From Actinobacteria bacterium HGW-Actinobacteria-7 (GTDB lineage Bacteria; Actinomycetota; Coriobacteriia; Anaerosomatales; PHET01): a DNA stretch of 64,000 nucleotides. The notes beneath the pieces are model-generated. The model had not been told where the DNA came from. It did not search any database and saw nothing but the letters and a program-made list of their open reading frames with translations. The stretch spans positions 88,004 through 152,003 of the forward strand of contig PHET01000002.1 in assembly GCA_002841275.1 (NCBI GenBank). The letters run 5' to 3'. Shown piece by piece: positions 28,454-38,214 of this stretch (its first letter is position 1; each line of letters starts with the position of its first letter). Position numbers and translations under genes: made by a program.

Positions 28454-29788
28454 TCATCGACCGGACTTCGCCTCAATTGCTTCCCGGAACGCCTCAACGT
28501 ACTGGCGGCCCACGCGTTCCCATGTGTAGCCCGAGATGGCCTCCTGGGAACGGGCCGCCATCGCCTTCATCGCCTCAGGATTGCGAAGGGACCTCTCAAC
28601 CGCGTCAGCGATCGACACGGGATTGAGCGGGTCGAACGTCAGCGCCTCGACTCCGAGCGTTTCAATCTGCTCGAGAAACGGCGGGATGTTCGAAAACCCG
28701 ACCGGGACCCCGGCCTTCCATGCGTCCATGGCTGGCCCGCAACCCGCCTCGTACAGTGACGCCGAGACCAACATGTTGGCGGACTGCGTGAGAGCATCCA
28801 CCTCGATGTCAGACACATAGCCGAGAGCAAGCACATCCGTGCCAAGGACGAGACCAGCGTCACGTAGGGCGTCTTGGATGGAACTGACATATCCGGCAGG
28901 CGCCTCGCGGCCGATCTCGTCGGTACCCATGCCCGTTATGACAAACTTCGGAGCATCCGGGCCCATACGTGACTTGAGCACCCCTGCCGCCTGCACGTAC
29001 GACTTCAAGTTCTTGTGGCGAGTGATGTTGGCAGGGTAGACAACGAACGGTGAGCCAGAGAGCCCGAAACGATCAAGCGCGGCCCGTCTTTGCTCTTCGC
29101 TCACTTCACGCACTGAGTAGGGAGCGAGATAGACGACGCGGACCTTGGGCTCAACGTCAGGAAACGCCGCCACGAGTTCATCTTTGATGAAGCGCGTCGA
29201 CGTAACCGCAATCTCGGCCCTCTCGCTCCAGAAGCGGAAATCACTGTCCCACTTGCGATAGTCAGCTGCAGAGAAGTTGTCCGGGAACCGGCGGTGGTTC
29301 AAATCGTGGAAAGTGCCGACAACGGCAGCGTCTGTCTCAAAGGGTTCGATCCACAGTGGAAGCGCGAGATACACCACATCGTAGGAGTTCAGACTAGCCA
29401 CCGCATCGCGCGGCATCGAGAACATCGACCAGTGCTTCTCTCCTTTGATACTCGCCCGCGCCTGGGTGAACGCGCCCGTGGCGAATCGGTGCAACGCCGG
29501 CCACTTCTTGAGCATATCCCGGCCTGCCCGCCAGGCAAGGCTCTTCTCGGCCTCTGTCTTGCCAGACTGTCTAGCGTGATGAACAACCGCAGAATCTCTT
29601 ACAGGAATAACCTCGACCGACATGCCATCGAAGTGCCTGTCGAGACCGTCAAGTTCAATCAGGGCCTCGTCGGCGAAGAAGCCAATCTCCGCGGAGGGTT
29701 CGGCGCTCAGGATCCCGTCAATCAACGCGTACGCGAAGCGCGAGATACCACCGGACGTCGCCATGTGGAGAACGACAGCAATGCGCAT
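28454..29788 (-). CDS. GT4-family glycosyltransferase
   Basis: The 444-aa GT-B enzyme has a longer acceptor domain than its neighbours. Motifs: MRIAVVLHMATSGGISRFAYALIDGI, VVGTFHDLNHRRFPDNFS, the donor domain VVYPANITRHKNLKSYVQAAGVL, and SASLYEAGCGPAMDAWKAGVPVGFSNIPPFLEQ, in which the usual second Glu region is replaced by AGCGPAMDAW. The WbaZ/mannosyltransferase branch seems closest. It sits between the acyltransferase and gmd in the perosamine operon, so it may transfer the sugar made there. Confidence 0.87.
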   Translation of the reverse strand: MRIAVVLHMATSGGISRFAYALIDGILSAEPSAEIGFFADEALIELDGLDRHFDGMSVEVIPVRDSAVVHHARQSGKTEAEKSLAWRAGRDMLKKWPALHRFATGAFTQARASIKGEKHWSMFSMPRDAVASLNSYDVVYLALPLWIEPFETDAAVVGTFHDLNHRRFPDNFSAADYRKWDSDFRFWSERAEIAVTSTRFIKDELVAAFPDVEPKVRVVYLAPYSVREVSEEQRRAALDRFGLSGSPFVVYPANITRHKNLKSYVQAAGVLKSRMGPDAPKFVITGMGTDEIGREAPAGYVSSIQDALRDAGLVLGTDVLALGYVSDIEVDALTQSANMLVSASLYEAGCGPAMDAWKAGVPVGFSNIPPFLEQIETLGVEALTFDPLNPVSIADAVERSLRNPEAMKAMAARSQEAISGYTWERVGRQYVEAFREAIEAKSGR

Positions 29789-29797
29789 GAAGGAGCC

Positions 29798-30463
29798 CTA
29801 GCTACGAGACGTGGACAACGGACGGGCCGGAATGCCGACAACGGTCACTCCGGGCTCAACGTTCTTAGTCACTACCGCACCCGCCCCAACGGTGGCTCCC
29901 CGGCCTACCGTCACTCGTGGAAGTACCACGGAGCCGGTTCCGAAGTAGCAATCATCTTCGATGGTGCACCAGCCGGATATGTGAACACCCGGACTCAGAA
30001 CGCAGTGGGTGCCGATAGTGACATCGTGACCCACCGTCACGCCCAGATTCAGTATCACGTGATCACCGACCACGATGTTGTTGGTGAGTATCGTGCCCGC
30101 TGTGATGACGGTGCCTACACCGACCGTCACGAATGGCGACATCACGACCGAGGGGTGGATGAGCGTGAGCGGCTCGATTCCATGCTGCTGCATCTCAGCG
30201 ACCTGCCGCTTGCGCGGAGCGATCTCCCCCGCGCCAGCGATTCCGTGTACGGGCTGGGAGCGATCGACCTGCATAATCGTGCCCAGAATGGGTGTGTCGT
30301 TGAGTATCTGGCCCGCATGGCTGTCGTCGCGATCAACGAAGCCCAGCAACTCGACTCCACCCGAATGGCCCAAATCACGCACGACATCTGCAATCTCTCT
30401 TGCGAATCCACCGGCGCCCATGATCACAAGCCGCTGTCCGGTTCGGTTCCTGGAGGGGGACAT
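29798..30463 (-). CDS. NeuD/PerB-family sugar N-acyltransferase
   Basis: The 221-aa protein has an N-terminal Rossmann-like NDP-sugar domain (LVIMGAGGFAREIADVVRDLG) and a left-handed beta-helix of hexapeptide repeats. The catalytic-base His lies in NLGVTVGHDVTIGTHCVLSPGVHISG. Relatives (PglD, PerB, NeuD) N-acetylate a 4-amino sugar using acetyl-CoA. With gmd and the aminotransferase it would produce an N-acyl-perosamine. Because a thiolase and hydroxyacyl-CoA dehydrogenase lie in the same operon, the acyl donor could be a 3-hydroxyacyl-CoA rather than acetyl-CoA, which is inferred. Confidence 0.85.
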   Translation of the reverse strand: MSPSRNRTGQRLVIMGAGGFAREIADVVRDLGHSGGVELLGFVDRDDSHAGQILNDTPILGTIMQVDRSQPVHGIAGAGEIAPRKRQVAEMQQHGIEPLTLIHPSVVMSPFVTVGVGTVITAGTILTNNIVVGDHVILNLGVTVGHDVTIGTHCVLSPGVHISGWCTIEDDCYFGTGSVVLPRVTVGRGATVGAGAVVTKNVEPGVTVVGIPARPLSTSRS

Positions 30464-30465
30464 TC

Positions 30466-31260
30466 CTAAGCCAATCTGACAGCTAGTGCCACGCCTGGAG
30501 TATTTGTCGCGTACTCAATGGACCGATAGGACGGGAATTGCACAATCGCATGTCGCCACACTCCCAACAAGTCCATCCAGCCGTGCGGATCATCGCCCGC
30601 TTCATTCTTGGTCTCGACGGAGTCTACGTACGAGGGATCGGGCGTGATGTCATCGAAGACAAGAACACCGCCGACCGACAGGTGGGGCAGTGTGTCCATC
30701 AGATCCTGGTATGCACCCAGCAGGGAGTGATCACCATCAACGAGCATCAGATCCAGAAGCTCAGGACGTCCGGGAGCCAGCCGATCCATTCGGCGCCGCC
30801 TAAGCCAGCCTGAGCTTGGATCCGAGAAGAACGCCGGGAGTGTCTGGTGGCTATTCCCGGACAGGAACACGGGCGAACCTGTGTAGCCGATGCCAGCAAG
30901 CTCAGACCGGACGTAGTCCGGGCCGGGATTCTCACTACCGGCATAACCTTTCAGCCACATATCGAAGCCGTATATCTGGACATCCTGAACAGCAGAAGCC
31001 ACCATCGACATCGAGAATCCTCGGCGTACCCCGATTTCCAAATAGGTCTCGGGCTTGAGTGTTTCTGCCAGCCAACGAATGAAACAGCGCGTCTCGAGCT
31101 TGCCATTCCGAACGAGCTCAAGAACCACCTCCGTCCAGTTGTGGTCAACCGTCAGCTGGTTCATGACCGTCTCAACACTTGCGAGGTTCTCGCTCGCGGC
31201 AACTAGACGAAAGAGCGCCTCGTCGTCAACGTCGCTCCAGTCGATGCTCCCTCTGTTCAC
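30466..31260 (-). CDS. Class I SAM-dependent methyltransferase
   Basis: The 264-aa protein has a Rossmann methyltransferase core: motif I YLEIGVRRGFSMSMVASAV, then LDLMLVDGDHSLLGAYQDLMDTLPHLSVGGVLVFDDI, characteristic of the Methyltransf_24 group. An N-terminal region of about 80 residues precedes the core. In a glycan operon the likely substrate is a sugar hydroxyl or an NDP-sugar, capping or decorating the perosamine unit; the position methylated is unknown. It starts 12 nt after the aminotransferase gene and ends 2 nt before the acyltransferase gene. Confidence 0.82.
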   Translation of the reverse strand: MNRGSIDWSDVDDEALFRLVAASENLASVETVMNQLTVDHNWTEVVLELVRNGKLETRCFIRWLAETLKPETYLEIGVRRGFSMSMVASAVQDVQIYGFDMWLKGYAGSENPGPDYVRSELAGIGYTGSPVFLSGNSHQTLPAFFSDPSSGWLRRRRMDRLAPGRPELLDLMLVDGDHSLLGAYQDLMDTLPHLSVGGVLVFDDITPDPSYVDSVETKNEAGDDPHGWMDLLGVWRHAIVQFPSYRSIEYATNTPGVALAVRLA

Positions 31261-31272
31261 GGTGATGCCTCT

Positions 31273-32367
31273 CTACGACAGTCTGTCTTCGGCAAAACGC
31301 TCAACCAGTCGGCAGATCGAGTCAACTTCGTCATCCGTTAGATCGGGGAAGGACGGGAGATTGACTCCTGCTGCGGCCACTCGCTCTGAGACCGGAAAGG
31401 CTTCGCCACGGTCGTACATCGGCAACGTATGCGCGGGGTAGAAGAACGGACGCGTCTCAACACCGTTGCTCCGGAGATGCAGCATCATCTCGTCACGCAG
31501 ACCGTTCTCAACGAGAATCGAAACCATCCAGTAGACGCTTGTGGCCCACGGCATCTCTGTCTGCAGGACAATGCCCCGCAACCCCCCTAGAGCGGCCTCA
31601 TAGCGCTTGGCAATCTCTCGCTTGCGCGAGATCGTGGACTGGATCCGCTCCAACTGAGCGCACCCAAGTGCTGCAGCGATATTCGTCATCCGATAGTTGA
31701 AGCCGACTACGTCGTGCCAGTATGTTCGCGTGGGCGAGACTCCCTGTCCCCTGAGGTGTCGGCAGACACCAGCGAAATGAGCATCGCTAGTGACAACCAT
31801 CCCGCCTTCCCCTGTGGTGATGATCTTGTTTCCGAAGAATGAATACGAACCCGCCAGTCCGAAGCAGCCTACCCTTCGGCCTCGGTATTCCGCGCCGTGA
31901 GCTTCGGCGGCGTCTTCAATAACCGGGATCCCGTGCGTCCTGCTAATCTCCATTATCGGATCCATGTCGGCCGGATGACCGTACAGGTGCACGACCATAA
32001 TCGCCTTCGTGTTGGCCGTAATCCGTTCCTCAATCAGTTCAGGATCCAAATTCCAGTAGTCCGGATGGCAATCGACGAACACCGGAGTCGCCCCCGTGTA
32101 GGCTATTGCGTTGACCGAGGCAACGTAGGTCAGAGTCGGCACAATCACCTCGTCACCGGGGCCCACACCGAGTGCGACGAGCACCAAATGCAGGGACACG
32201 GTACCGTTGCACGTGGCAATCCCATTCTGGGCTCCTACATACTCGGCAAACCCAGATTCGAAACGGTCGAGATACTCGCCCCTTGACGACACCCAAGTCG
32301 ACTCGACGGCATCAAGCACATACTTCTTCTCGTTCTCGCCAATGTGAGGCTGGTAGACAGGAATCAC
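31273..32367 (-). CDS. per: DegT/DnrJ/EryC1 sugar aminotransferase, probable GDP-perosamine synthase
   Basis: The 364-aa PLP-dependent enzyme adds an amino group at C4 of GDP-4-keto-6-deoxymannose. Motifs: MIPVYQPHIGENEKKYVLDAVESTWVSSRGEY, NGTVSLHLVLVALGVGPGDEVIVPTLTYVASVNAI, IEDAAEAHGAEY, and the PLP-lysine in SFFGNKIITTGEGGM. These fit PerA/RfbE enzymes closely. With gmd (27374-28363) and the PerB-like acyltransferase in the same operon, GDP-perosamine is the best-supported product. Other 4-keto sugars could be accepted. Confidence 0.88.
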   Translation of the reverse strand: MIPVYQPHIGENEKKYVLDAVESTWVSSRGEYLDRFESGFAEYVGAQNGIATCNGTVSLHLVLVALGVGPGDEVIVPTLTYVASVNAIAYTGATPVFVDCHPDYWNLDPELIEERITANTKAIMVVHLYGHPADMDPIMEISRTHGIPVIEDAAEAHGAEYRGRRVGCFGLAGSYSFFGNKIITTGEGGMVVTSDAHFAGVCRHLRGQGVSPTRTYWHDVVGFNYRMTNIAAALGCAQLERIQSTISRKREIAKRYEAALGGLRGIVLQTEMPWATSVYWMVSILVENGLRDEMMLHLRSNGVETRPFFYPAHTLPMYDRGEAFPVSERVAAAGVNLPSFPDLTDDEVDSICRLVERFAEDRLS

Positions 32368-33936
32368 TTAGGCCTCCGGACTTGAGCCAGGGGAAGTGCC
32401 TTTGAAGCGCTGCAGCAGCAAGGATACCAAACGGCGATCGCCGTCCTGGACCAATCCAAACACCCAGTATCCCATGGGGAACGTGAGAGCCGAGAGGATC
32501 ATGAGACCCATGGTCGCCCACAGGTTCACCGCGCCGAATCGCAGCGGCAACGCAACGACTGCCTGCAAGAGCCCAACCGCTGCCACTGGCAAGAAGATCT
32601 GAGCTCCCCGAAAACCGGACAGGCCCAGGACGCGTCTCTCAAGGAACCCCGTGAGCAGTGGAACCCCAATTGCGGCGCTCACAAGATAGGCCGCAGCGGC
32701 GCCGGCAACTCCATAGGGCCGGATCCAGAGAAGGAACAGACCGATGTCAGCGGCTGCGATCGCTAGAGTGAAGAACGCGTTGATTCCTGCCCGTCCCGAC
32801 CCGTTTGCAATCCCCCAAGGAATTGCGGACGCTCCCAGAATCGAATACGTCCCGACCAGTAGGACCATAGCCAGGGCGCTGTTTCGCGCTATCTCTGCTC
32901 CCATCCAGTACAGAAGGAATTTGTCGGCAAACACCGCCATTGGCACAGCAGTCATTACGACGAGAATGTACACAAGACGTGTTCCCTCGGAGTACAGCCG
33001 CCGAAGTGCATCATGATCGCCGCTTTCGAAAAGCGCCGACGACACCGGAAAGACGATGCTTGTTGCGGCAGCGACCAGACCTTGAATTCGCTGAGCCAGT
33101 CCGCCCGGCACAACGTAGTAGGTGACTGCGGCAACACCCAGGATAGACCCCAAGAGCAGCTTGTCCGCCTGATATAGCAGCACCACTCCCATTGACGAAA
33201 GCAGAAACGCAGTTCCAAAGGTCATCAGTTCCCGGAAGACCGCCCAACTGAACCGGGGCAGCACCCTTAGCGACGGGAGGACCCGGCGGGCCATCATGTA
33301 CATCACGGGAATCGCAATGATGTTCAGCACTAGCCCCGAGACAACAACCGCTAGAAGGCCCTCCCCCATTGCCAGCAGAATGAGTGTCAACGCTGTCGTG
33401 GCGGTGTTCAGAGCCATAGTTGCCTTTGATGCCACGTCAAAACGCTGGAGTGCCCGAGGGATTGAGCTCAAGACGCCGAGCACGAGCGACACCGTCAGGG
33501 CAGGCGCGGAAATATAGAACGCGATGCGGGCCGCACTGACATACTCAGGAGGAATCGAGAGCCATTTGGTGACCATGATCTCTGCCAGAGCGATTATGGC
33601 CAGGCCACCGACTAGGCCGATGGCGAGATAGAAGGCCAGAACCGTGCTAATGACCGTGTTGATGCCTTCCAAGTCCTCCTGAGCATAGAATGCTGCGATC
33701 TGGCGAGTCGCAGCCCCCCCAATCCCTAGGTCAAGGAATCCGAAGAACCCCAACGTGACGCCGACAATACTCAGAAGTCCGTATGCATCGTCGCCCAGCG
33801 TGCGCACAATATATGGCGAGGCGACGAGTGCCACAAGGATGGGCCACCCGAACTCCATCATTCCGTAGAAGGAGTTCTTCAGGGTCCGCCATGCAAGGCC
33901 CGGAGACCCGCCTGTGTTCCCGTGTTCGTTACTCAT
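32368..33936 (-). CDS. Wzx-like oligosaccharide flippase
   Basis: The 522-aa polytopic protein has about fourteen predicted membrane segments and the MATE/MurJ-related polysaccharide-synthase pattern (WPILVALVASPYIVRTLGDDAYGLLSIVGVTLGFFGFLDLGIGGAATRQIA). It is expected to move undecaprenyl-linked oligosaccharide from the inner to the outer face of the membrane. It abuts the aminotransferase gene with no spacer. It is one of two flippases in the window; the other is at 58814-60310. Confidence 0.9.
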   Translation of the reverse strand: MSNEHGNTGGSPGLAWRTLKNSFYGMMEFGWPILVALVASPYIVRTLGDDAYGLLSIVGVTLGFFGFLDLGIGGAATRQIAAFYAQEDLEGINTVISTVLAFYLAIGLVGGLAIIALAEIMVTKWLSIPPEYVSAARIAFYISAPALTVSLVLGVLSSIPRALQRFDVASKATMALNTATTALTLILLAMGEGLLAVVVSGLVLNIIAIPVMYMMARRVLPSLRVLPRFSWAVFRELMTFGTAFLLSSMGVVLLYQADKLLLGSILGVAAVTYYVVPGGLAQRIQGLVAAATSIVFPVSSALFESGDHDALRRLYSEGTRLVYILVVMTAVPMAVFADKFLLYWMGAEIARNSALAMVLLVGTYSILGASAIPWGIANGSGRAGINAFFTLAIAAADIGLFLLWIRPYGVAGAAAAYLVSAAIGVPLLTGFLERRVLGLSGFRGAQIFLPVAAVGLLQAVVALPLRFGAVNLWATMGLMILSALTFPMGYWVFGLVQDGDRRLVSLLLQRFKGTSPGSSPEA

Positions 33937-33939
33937 TCT

Positions 33940-35046
33940 CTAGCGCTCATAGACGTAGAAGCCTTGGCCTGACTTGCGGCCCAAGTGCCCATCGGCGATC
34001 TTCTTCCGGAGAAGGGGCCGGGGGGCGTACGTGTCATCACCCGTGCGTTCGGCAAGGTTTGTCATGATGTTCGCAACGACATCCAGACCGATCAGATCGG
34101 CCAGCGCAAGCGGACCCATCGGGTGATTGAGCCCCAGTCTTACCGCCTCATCGATTGCCTCCGCGTCAGCAACTCCCTCTTCGAGTTCACGAACTGCCTC
34201 GTTGAGCAACGGCATCAAAGCGCGGTTGACGGCAAATGCGGGAGTGGCCGCGACCCGAACGGGAACCTTGCCCAGTGACCGCGAGAACTCGTCAAGAAAC
34301 GCTGCCGTCTCGGGGCTTGTCCGTCCCCCAATTGCAGTCTCGACCAGCCTCATGCGGTTGGCCGGGTTGAAGAAGTGCAGCACACCAAAGTTCTGTGGGC
34401 GCTGAAGCGCGTTCGCCAGATCGTCAATCGATAGCCCCGATGTATTGGTCGCCAGAATCGCGTCAGACCTCATGTGCGCCTCGGCCTGTGCCAACGCAAC
34501 CTTCTTGGGCTCCATCTCCTCAACTACGGCCTCAATCACCACGTCACACGAAGAAAGCTCCGCATACCCGACTGCGACGCCTAGGCGACACTCCGCCTGG
34601 CGTACTTGTTCCTCATCCATGACTCGCCCGAGGCGGTCGAGCACCTTGGCCTTCGCCGCAGCCAGTCCATCTTCGGAGCGGCCACACAACACAACTCTAT
34701 GACCGCGCGCGAGCAGTAGTTCCGCCAGACCACGACCCATGACTCCCGTGCCAAGGATGCCGACAACTTCAAGGTCCACCTCCGTGTGCCGGCCGAAGCG
34801 AAGGGTCTCCCCCACATTGATTGCGTAGTCCAGCTTCACAATCGAGCCGACACCGTCCGCTCCTCGCACAAGCGCGCACCAGTAAGGAACGTCCTCATGT
34901 CCCACGCTGGGCACGGCGACTTCTGTTGTCGCGAGCACTTCCGCCGAGACTGGCGTAACCCGGACGAGCGGAACGTGGCACCACGTACAGGCGTCGAGTT
35001 CATAGGCATAATCGCGATTGCATGTTGGGCAGCTCCAGTGGTTCAC
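33940..35046 (-). CDS. DUF35 zinc-ribbon/OB protein fused to 3-hydroxyacyl-CoA dehydrogenase
   Basis: The 368-aa protein begins with a zinc ribbon (Cys 6, 9, 20, 23) and a short OB-like segment (PYWCALVRGADGVGSIVKLDYAINVGETLRF), the DUF35 arrangement. A complete 3-hydroxyacyl-CoA dehydrogenase follows, with the NAD loop VGILGTGVMGRGLAELLLARGH, the catalytic His in GVLHFFNPANRMRLVE, and the C-terminal domain (NHPMGPLALADLIGLDV, LGRKSGQGFYVYE). It should reduce a 3-ketoacyl-CoA to the 3-hydroxyacyl-CoA. It overlaps the thiolase gene by 4 nt. DUF35 proteins elsewhere dock on thiolases, so product channelling is likely. The fusion is unusual for a glycan operon. Confidence 0.85.
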   Translation of the reverse strand: MNHWSCPTCNRDYAYELDACTWCHVPLVRVTPVSAEVLATTEVAVPSVGHEDVPYWCALVRGADGVGSIVKLDYAINVGETLRFGRHTEVDLEVVGILGTGVMGRGLAELLLARGHRVVLCGRSEDGLAAAKAKVLDRLGRVMDEEQVRQAECRLGVAVGYAELSSCDVVIEAVVEEMEPKKVALAQAEAHMRSDAILATNTSGLSIDDLANALQRPQNFGVLHFFNPANRMRLVETAIGGRTSPETAAFLDEFSRSLGKVPVRVAATPAFAVNRALMPLLNEAVRELEEGVADAEAIDEAVRLGLNHPMGPLALADLIGLDVVANIMTNLAERTGDDTYAPRPLLRKKIADGHLGRKSGQGFYVYER

Positions 35047-36194
35047 GTCGCACCGCCCAAGACGTGCACCGAGCAGGTTCCGCCCACTCCACCTACGTTG
35101 TGGGCAACACCGACGCTAGCACCTTCGACCTGCCGAGATCCCGCCTCGCCGCGGAGCTGAAGTACCGACTCATAGATCTGACCGACTCCGGTTGCGCCAA
35201 TCGCGTGCCCACCCGCCTTGAGCCCGCCACTGGCGTTTACAGGAATGCGACCTCCGATAGAAGTCTGTCCGTCCCGGACGAGCATCGTCGCTTGGCCCCT
35301 GTCGGCCAGTGCGAGATCCTCCATCGCCACAAGTTCTGCGATCGTGAAGCAGTCGTGAACTTCCGCGAAATCAATGTCACGCGAATCGATGTGTGCTTCC
35401 GCATAGGCTGCTTCTGCTGCGGCACGTGCCGCCGGAAACGAGGTGCATGTGCTGCGCTGGGCAAGCGATATCACATCGGACGCTACGGCCGACCCGAGAA
35501 TCGGGACGCTGCGACTGTCCGCACGTCGAGAACTGATGATCACGGCAGCTGCTCCGTCAGAAACCGGGCAGCAATCGAACAAGCGCAATGGAGAGGCCAC
35601 CGGGGGGCCGGCGTCAATGTCGGCCTGGCATACCTCTTTGAGGTGAAAGTGCGCCTTGGGGTTGAGATTGGCGTTGGCGTGGTTCTTGAGGCTGATGAGT
35701 TCGAGGTCGCGTGGCGTGGTTCCGTACTCCGCAAAGTGACTTTGGGCCACCAGAGCGTAGTTCGCCGGGAAGTTCAGACCCGCGATCTGATCGAGTACGA
35801 CATCACCTGCCATGCCTATGTTGCGCGTGAGCTCCATGCCAACGACGTTGCTCATACGTTCGACACCGACCACAAGTATGTTGTCATAGCGAGAGAGGGC
35901 AAGAACGGCTTGGTGGACCGCAACGCCACCGGAAGCGCATGCGGCCTCCGTGCGCCAACTTGGCAGGTTCAATCCCGGCAGCAGGCCAGCCACAACCGAG
36001 TTCAGGTGGAGCTGGCTCTCGTTTGGACCACCAAGGAAGTTGCCGACTATCACGGCACCGATGTCGCAAGGGTCCAATCGGGCGTCCGACAAAGCCTCGA
36101 TGATGGCTTCTTGCGCGAGCTGAGGAATTGTCTTCGAGGTGGGACCGAAGCGAGTCTTGCCCGCGCCCAGTACGTATGCGCATGGCTTCGGCAT
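35043..36194 (-). CDS. SCP-x-type thiolase
   Basis: The 383-aa thiolase-fold enzyme probably condenses two acyl-CoAs (for example to acetoacetyl-CoA). It has the nucleophile Cys in EAACASGGVAVHQAVLAL, HDCFTIAELVAMEDL in place of the NEAF motif (a mark of the SCP-x/DUF35-partner branch), and GGLKAGGHAIGATGVGQIYE with the catalytic His. The C-terminal region is GGVGGTCSVHVLGG. It is the first gene of the perosamine operon, separated by 241 nt from the upstream membrane protein gene. That gap carries a TTGTTA-N15-TATTCT promoter-like pair near 36246-36272 and no gene. Partner of the DUF35-dehydrogenase. Confidence 0.85.
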   Translation of the reverse strand: MPKPCAYVLGAGKTRFGPTSKTIPQLAQEAIIEALSDARLDPCDIGAVIVGNFLGGPNESQLHLNSVVAGLLPGLNLPSWRTEAACASGGVAVHQAVLALSRYDNILVVGVERMSNVVGMELTRNIGMAGDVVLDQIAGLNFPANYALVAQSHFAEYGTTPRDLELISLKNHANANLNPKAHFHLKEVCQADIDAGPPVASPLRLFDCCPVSDGAAAVIISSRRADSRSVPILGSAVASDVISLAQRSTCTSFPAARAAAEAAYAEAHIDSRDIDFAEVHDCFTIAELVAMEDLALADRGQATMLVRDGQTSIGGRIPVNASGGLKAGGHAIGATGVGQIYESVLQLRGEAGSRQVEGASVGVAHNVGGVGGTCSVHVLGGAT

Positions 36195-36435
36195 AGCGAA
36201 CCTCTCAACTCAGTGATCCAGCGAACAGTCCGTTCGTGCACATGTTAGACAGAATACGACAAAGTCCTTCGTAACAAACGCCGGCCCGCATCGGCGGGAA
36301 GATTCCGATTCTCACACGAATCTGCTGACGACCTGTTCCAGCAACAGGAGTTATCTCGGGATTCCTCGGGGCCAAGAGACTTCCGACCGGCGCTCTGCTG
36401 GGGTCGACCAGCTAAGCGGACATTCAATTGCCGCC

Positions 36436-38214
36436 CTATCGGATGAACTGGTAGAAGGCATAGCGGCCGTCAGGGCTCACAATGGGCGCACTCCCACCGA
36501 CAGACGCGGCAATTGAGGCCTCGGTGACCTTTCCTCCGTCGTCGTAGCCCCATCTGTCGACTGCGATTCCGGCGAAGCTCCGAGCTTGCAGCGCCGTAGT
36601 CATCGCCGCGACTGGCGCCTTGCTGATCTGCGCCTGCCACTGGGCATCAGCTCGGCCCATGAAGGCGCCTGCACTCCAGCGGAGATTCTCGGAGTGCAGG
36701 TACATTCGGAGTTCATCGTACCCTCCAGTTCGTCCGACTGGAGCGCCTTCCGGGAACTGCACGTACGGCAGCTGGAAGATGCTGGACTCGTTAGGCACCA
36801 CAGATTCGATCCGTTCTACAAACACCCGATCGCTTTCGAAGACCGCTCTGTTCTTCGCATAGTCCGGAACCATCGCGGGGCTTGTCTGATCGAGAAAGCC
36901 AAGCAGCAACACAGCGGCGAAGCACGCAACGACAATCCCCCTACGTACGCCGGCTGAACCAAGGCCGCTACTGGCTATTCGCCGAGCGAGAGTATCGGCC
37001 ACCCAGGCTGCGGCGCAGAGGCTCAAGAAGCCCAGGTAGACCGTTATCCGCTCATAGGCGCGAATCTGAGGGAATCCCAAGTAGGCGATGATCTCACCAA
37101 CTCCACCTACCGTGGCGAGGAGGAACGAGCCCAACGCCATGATTGCAAGCTTGCTGGGTACCCCGTCAGGCACATGAGGTGGGCCACGCAACGGAGAGGC
37201 TACCGCCCAGAACAACAGCACGAAGAAGCCCATCACACCGACCAGCCCCAGCGACGAGTCGTCAGCGATTCCTCTGTACTTCTCGGTGATTCCAGCCAGC
37301 GACGACAGGTAGAGGGACTTGATACTGGCGAACGCTGCGAGGCGGTGGTTGGTCATCGGAAAGACCAGCTCGGTCATGCGAAGCGCATAGAGATCAGAGT
37401 CCGATGGGACTCGCTGCTGCGCGATGCTGTTGTGCCCGGCCCTCTGCCAGTAGATGAAGCTGGGGACGTACTGCATCGCAAGCACGGCTACGATTGCCGC
37501 GCACACAACGAATGCGGGGTACAGACCACGCAGCCCACCATTGGCGAATGCTCGGAGCAGCCCCGCGAGAAGCATCAGAACGAAGCAGAAGAACGCGTAG
37601 TAGACACCGGATGTCCCGACTATGACGGCGGCAATCCAGCCCCATACGGGGACGCCGAGAAGTCGGCGATTCCACCAGCCTTCCAGAGACTCCGCCTGTC
37701 CCGCTCCGAACCCTACCTCTGCCACAAGTGCGACGGCGAGGGGGACAGCGAAGTACGCCGCGAGGTAGAGATGGAATGAGATGCGTGACTGGTGATACGG
37801 CAGGAGGGCGTAGAGCAGCCCGAAGACGAAGGACGATGCGCGACTGAAGCCGAGGCGCCGAATGGCCCAAGTCGCAGAGAGCGCAATCAGTGGATAGCTC
37901 AGTAAGGCGAACAGATTCAGCACGAGCACGTAGTTGTTCGTAAACAGAGAGAGAAGCCAAAACTCAAGCACAAAGATGCCGTCAGCCGCCGGGAAGTCGT
38001 AGAACTCAAAGACGCCAGGTGCACCCAGATTGGGATTCACGTAGAACTGGCCGTGGTCCACGATCCCCTTTGCCAGGACGGAATGGAGTATTCCGTCGGC
38101 CGAGTACGTAACAGGCACCGTGGACATGTTGCCAACAAGGCCGAGCACCACCAGCCCCAACAGTGTTGCGACAATCGCCACTGAAACATAGAGTGCCCCA
38201 GCGCGGCGGTTCAC
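36436..38214 (-). CDS. GT-C-like polytopic membrane glycosyltransferase, paralogue A
   Basis: The 592-aa protein has about eleven membrane segments and a C-terminal outside domain. After the first membrane helix comes a loop with acidic residues (VTYSADGILHSVLAKGIVDHGQFY), as in GT-C enzymes that use polyprenyl-phosphate sugars. It shares many blocks with the protein at 45781-47604 (LGFSR...YALLPYH, GVYYAFF, PQIRAYERI, QLPYVQFPEG, GRADAQWQ). It overlaps gtrA by 4 nt, giving the order GtrB-GtrA-GT-C expected for a periplasmic side-chain glycosylation system. Specificity is unknown. Confidence 0.75.
   Translation of the reverse strand: MNRRAGALYVSVAIVATLLGLVVLGLVGNMSTVPVTYSADGILHSVLAKGIVDHGQFYVNPNLGAPGVFEFYDFPAADGIFVLEFWLLSLFTNNYVLVLNLFALLSYPLIALSATWAIRRLGFSRASSFVFGLLYALLPYHQSRISFHLYLAAYFAVPLAVALVAEVGFGAGQAESLEGWWNRRLLGVPVWGWIAAVIVGTSGVYYAFFCFVLMLLAGLLRAFANGGLRGLYPAFVVCAAIVAVLAMQYVPSFIYWQRAGHNSIAQQRVPSDSDLYALRMTELVFPMTNHRLAAFASIKSLYLSSLAGITEKYRGIADDSSLGLVGVMGFFVLLFWAVASPLRGPPHVPDGVPSKLAIMALGSFLLATVGGVGEIIAYLGFPQIRAYERITVYLGFLSLCAAAWVADTLARRIASSGLGSAGVRRGIVVACFAAVLLLGFLDQTSPAMVPDYAKNRAVFESDRVFVERIESVVPNESSIFQLPYVQFPEGAPVGRTGGYDELRMYLHSENLRWSAGAFMGRADAQWQAQISKAPVAAMTTALQARSFAGIAVDRWGYDDGGKVTEASIAASVGGSAPIVSPDGRYAFYQFIR

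Noticed and set aside
33940..35046. CTWCH near the N-terminus of the dehydrogenase, read as a heme site
   Set aside because: It is the second half of a CXXC-CXXC zinc ribbon in a cytoplasmic protein with no signal peptide; the His is coincidental.
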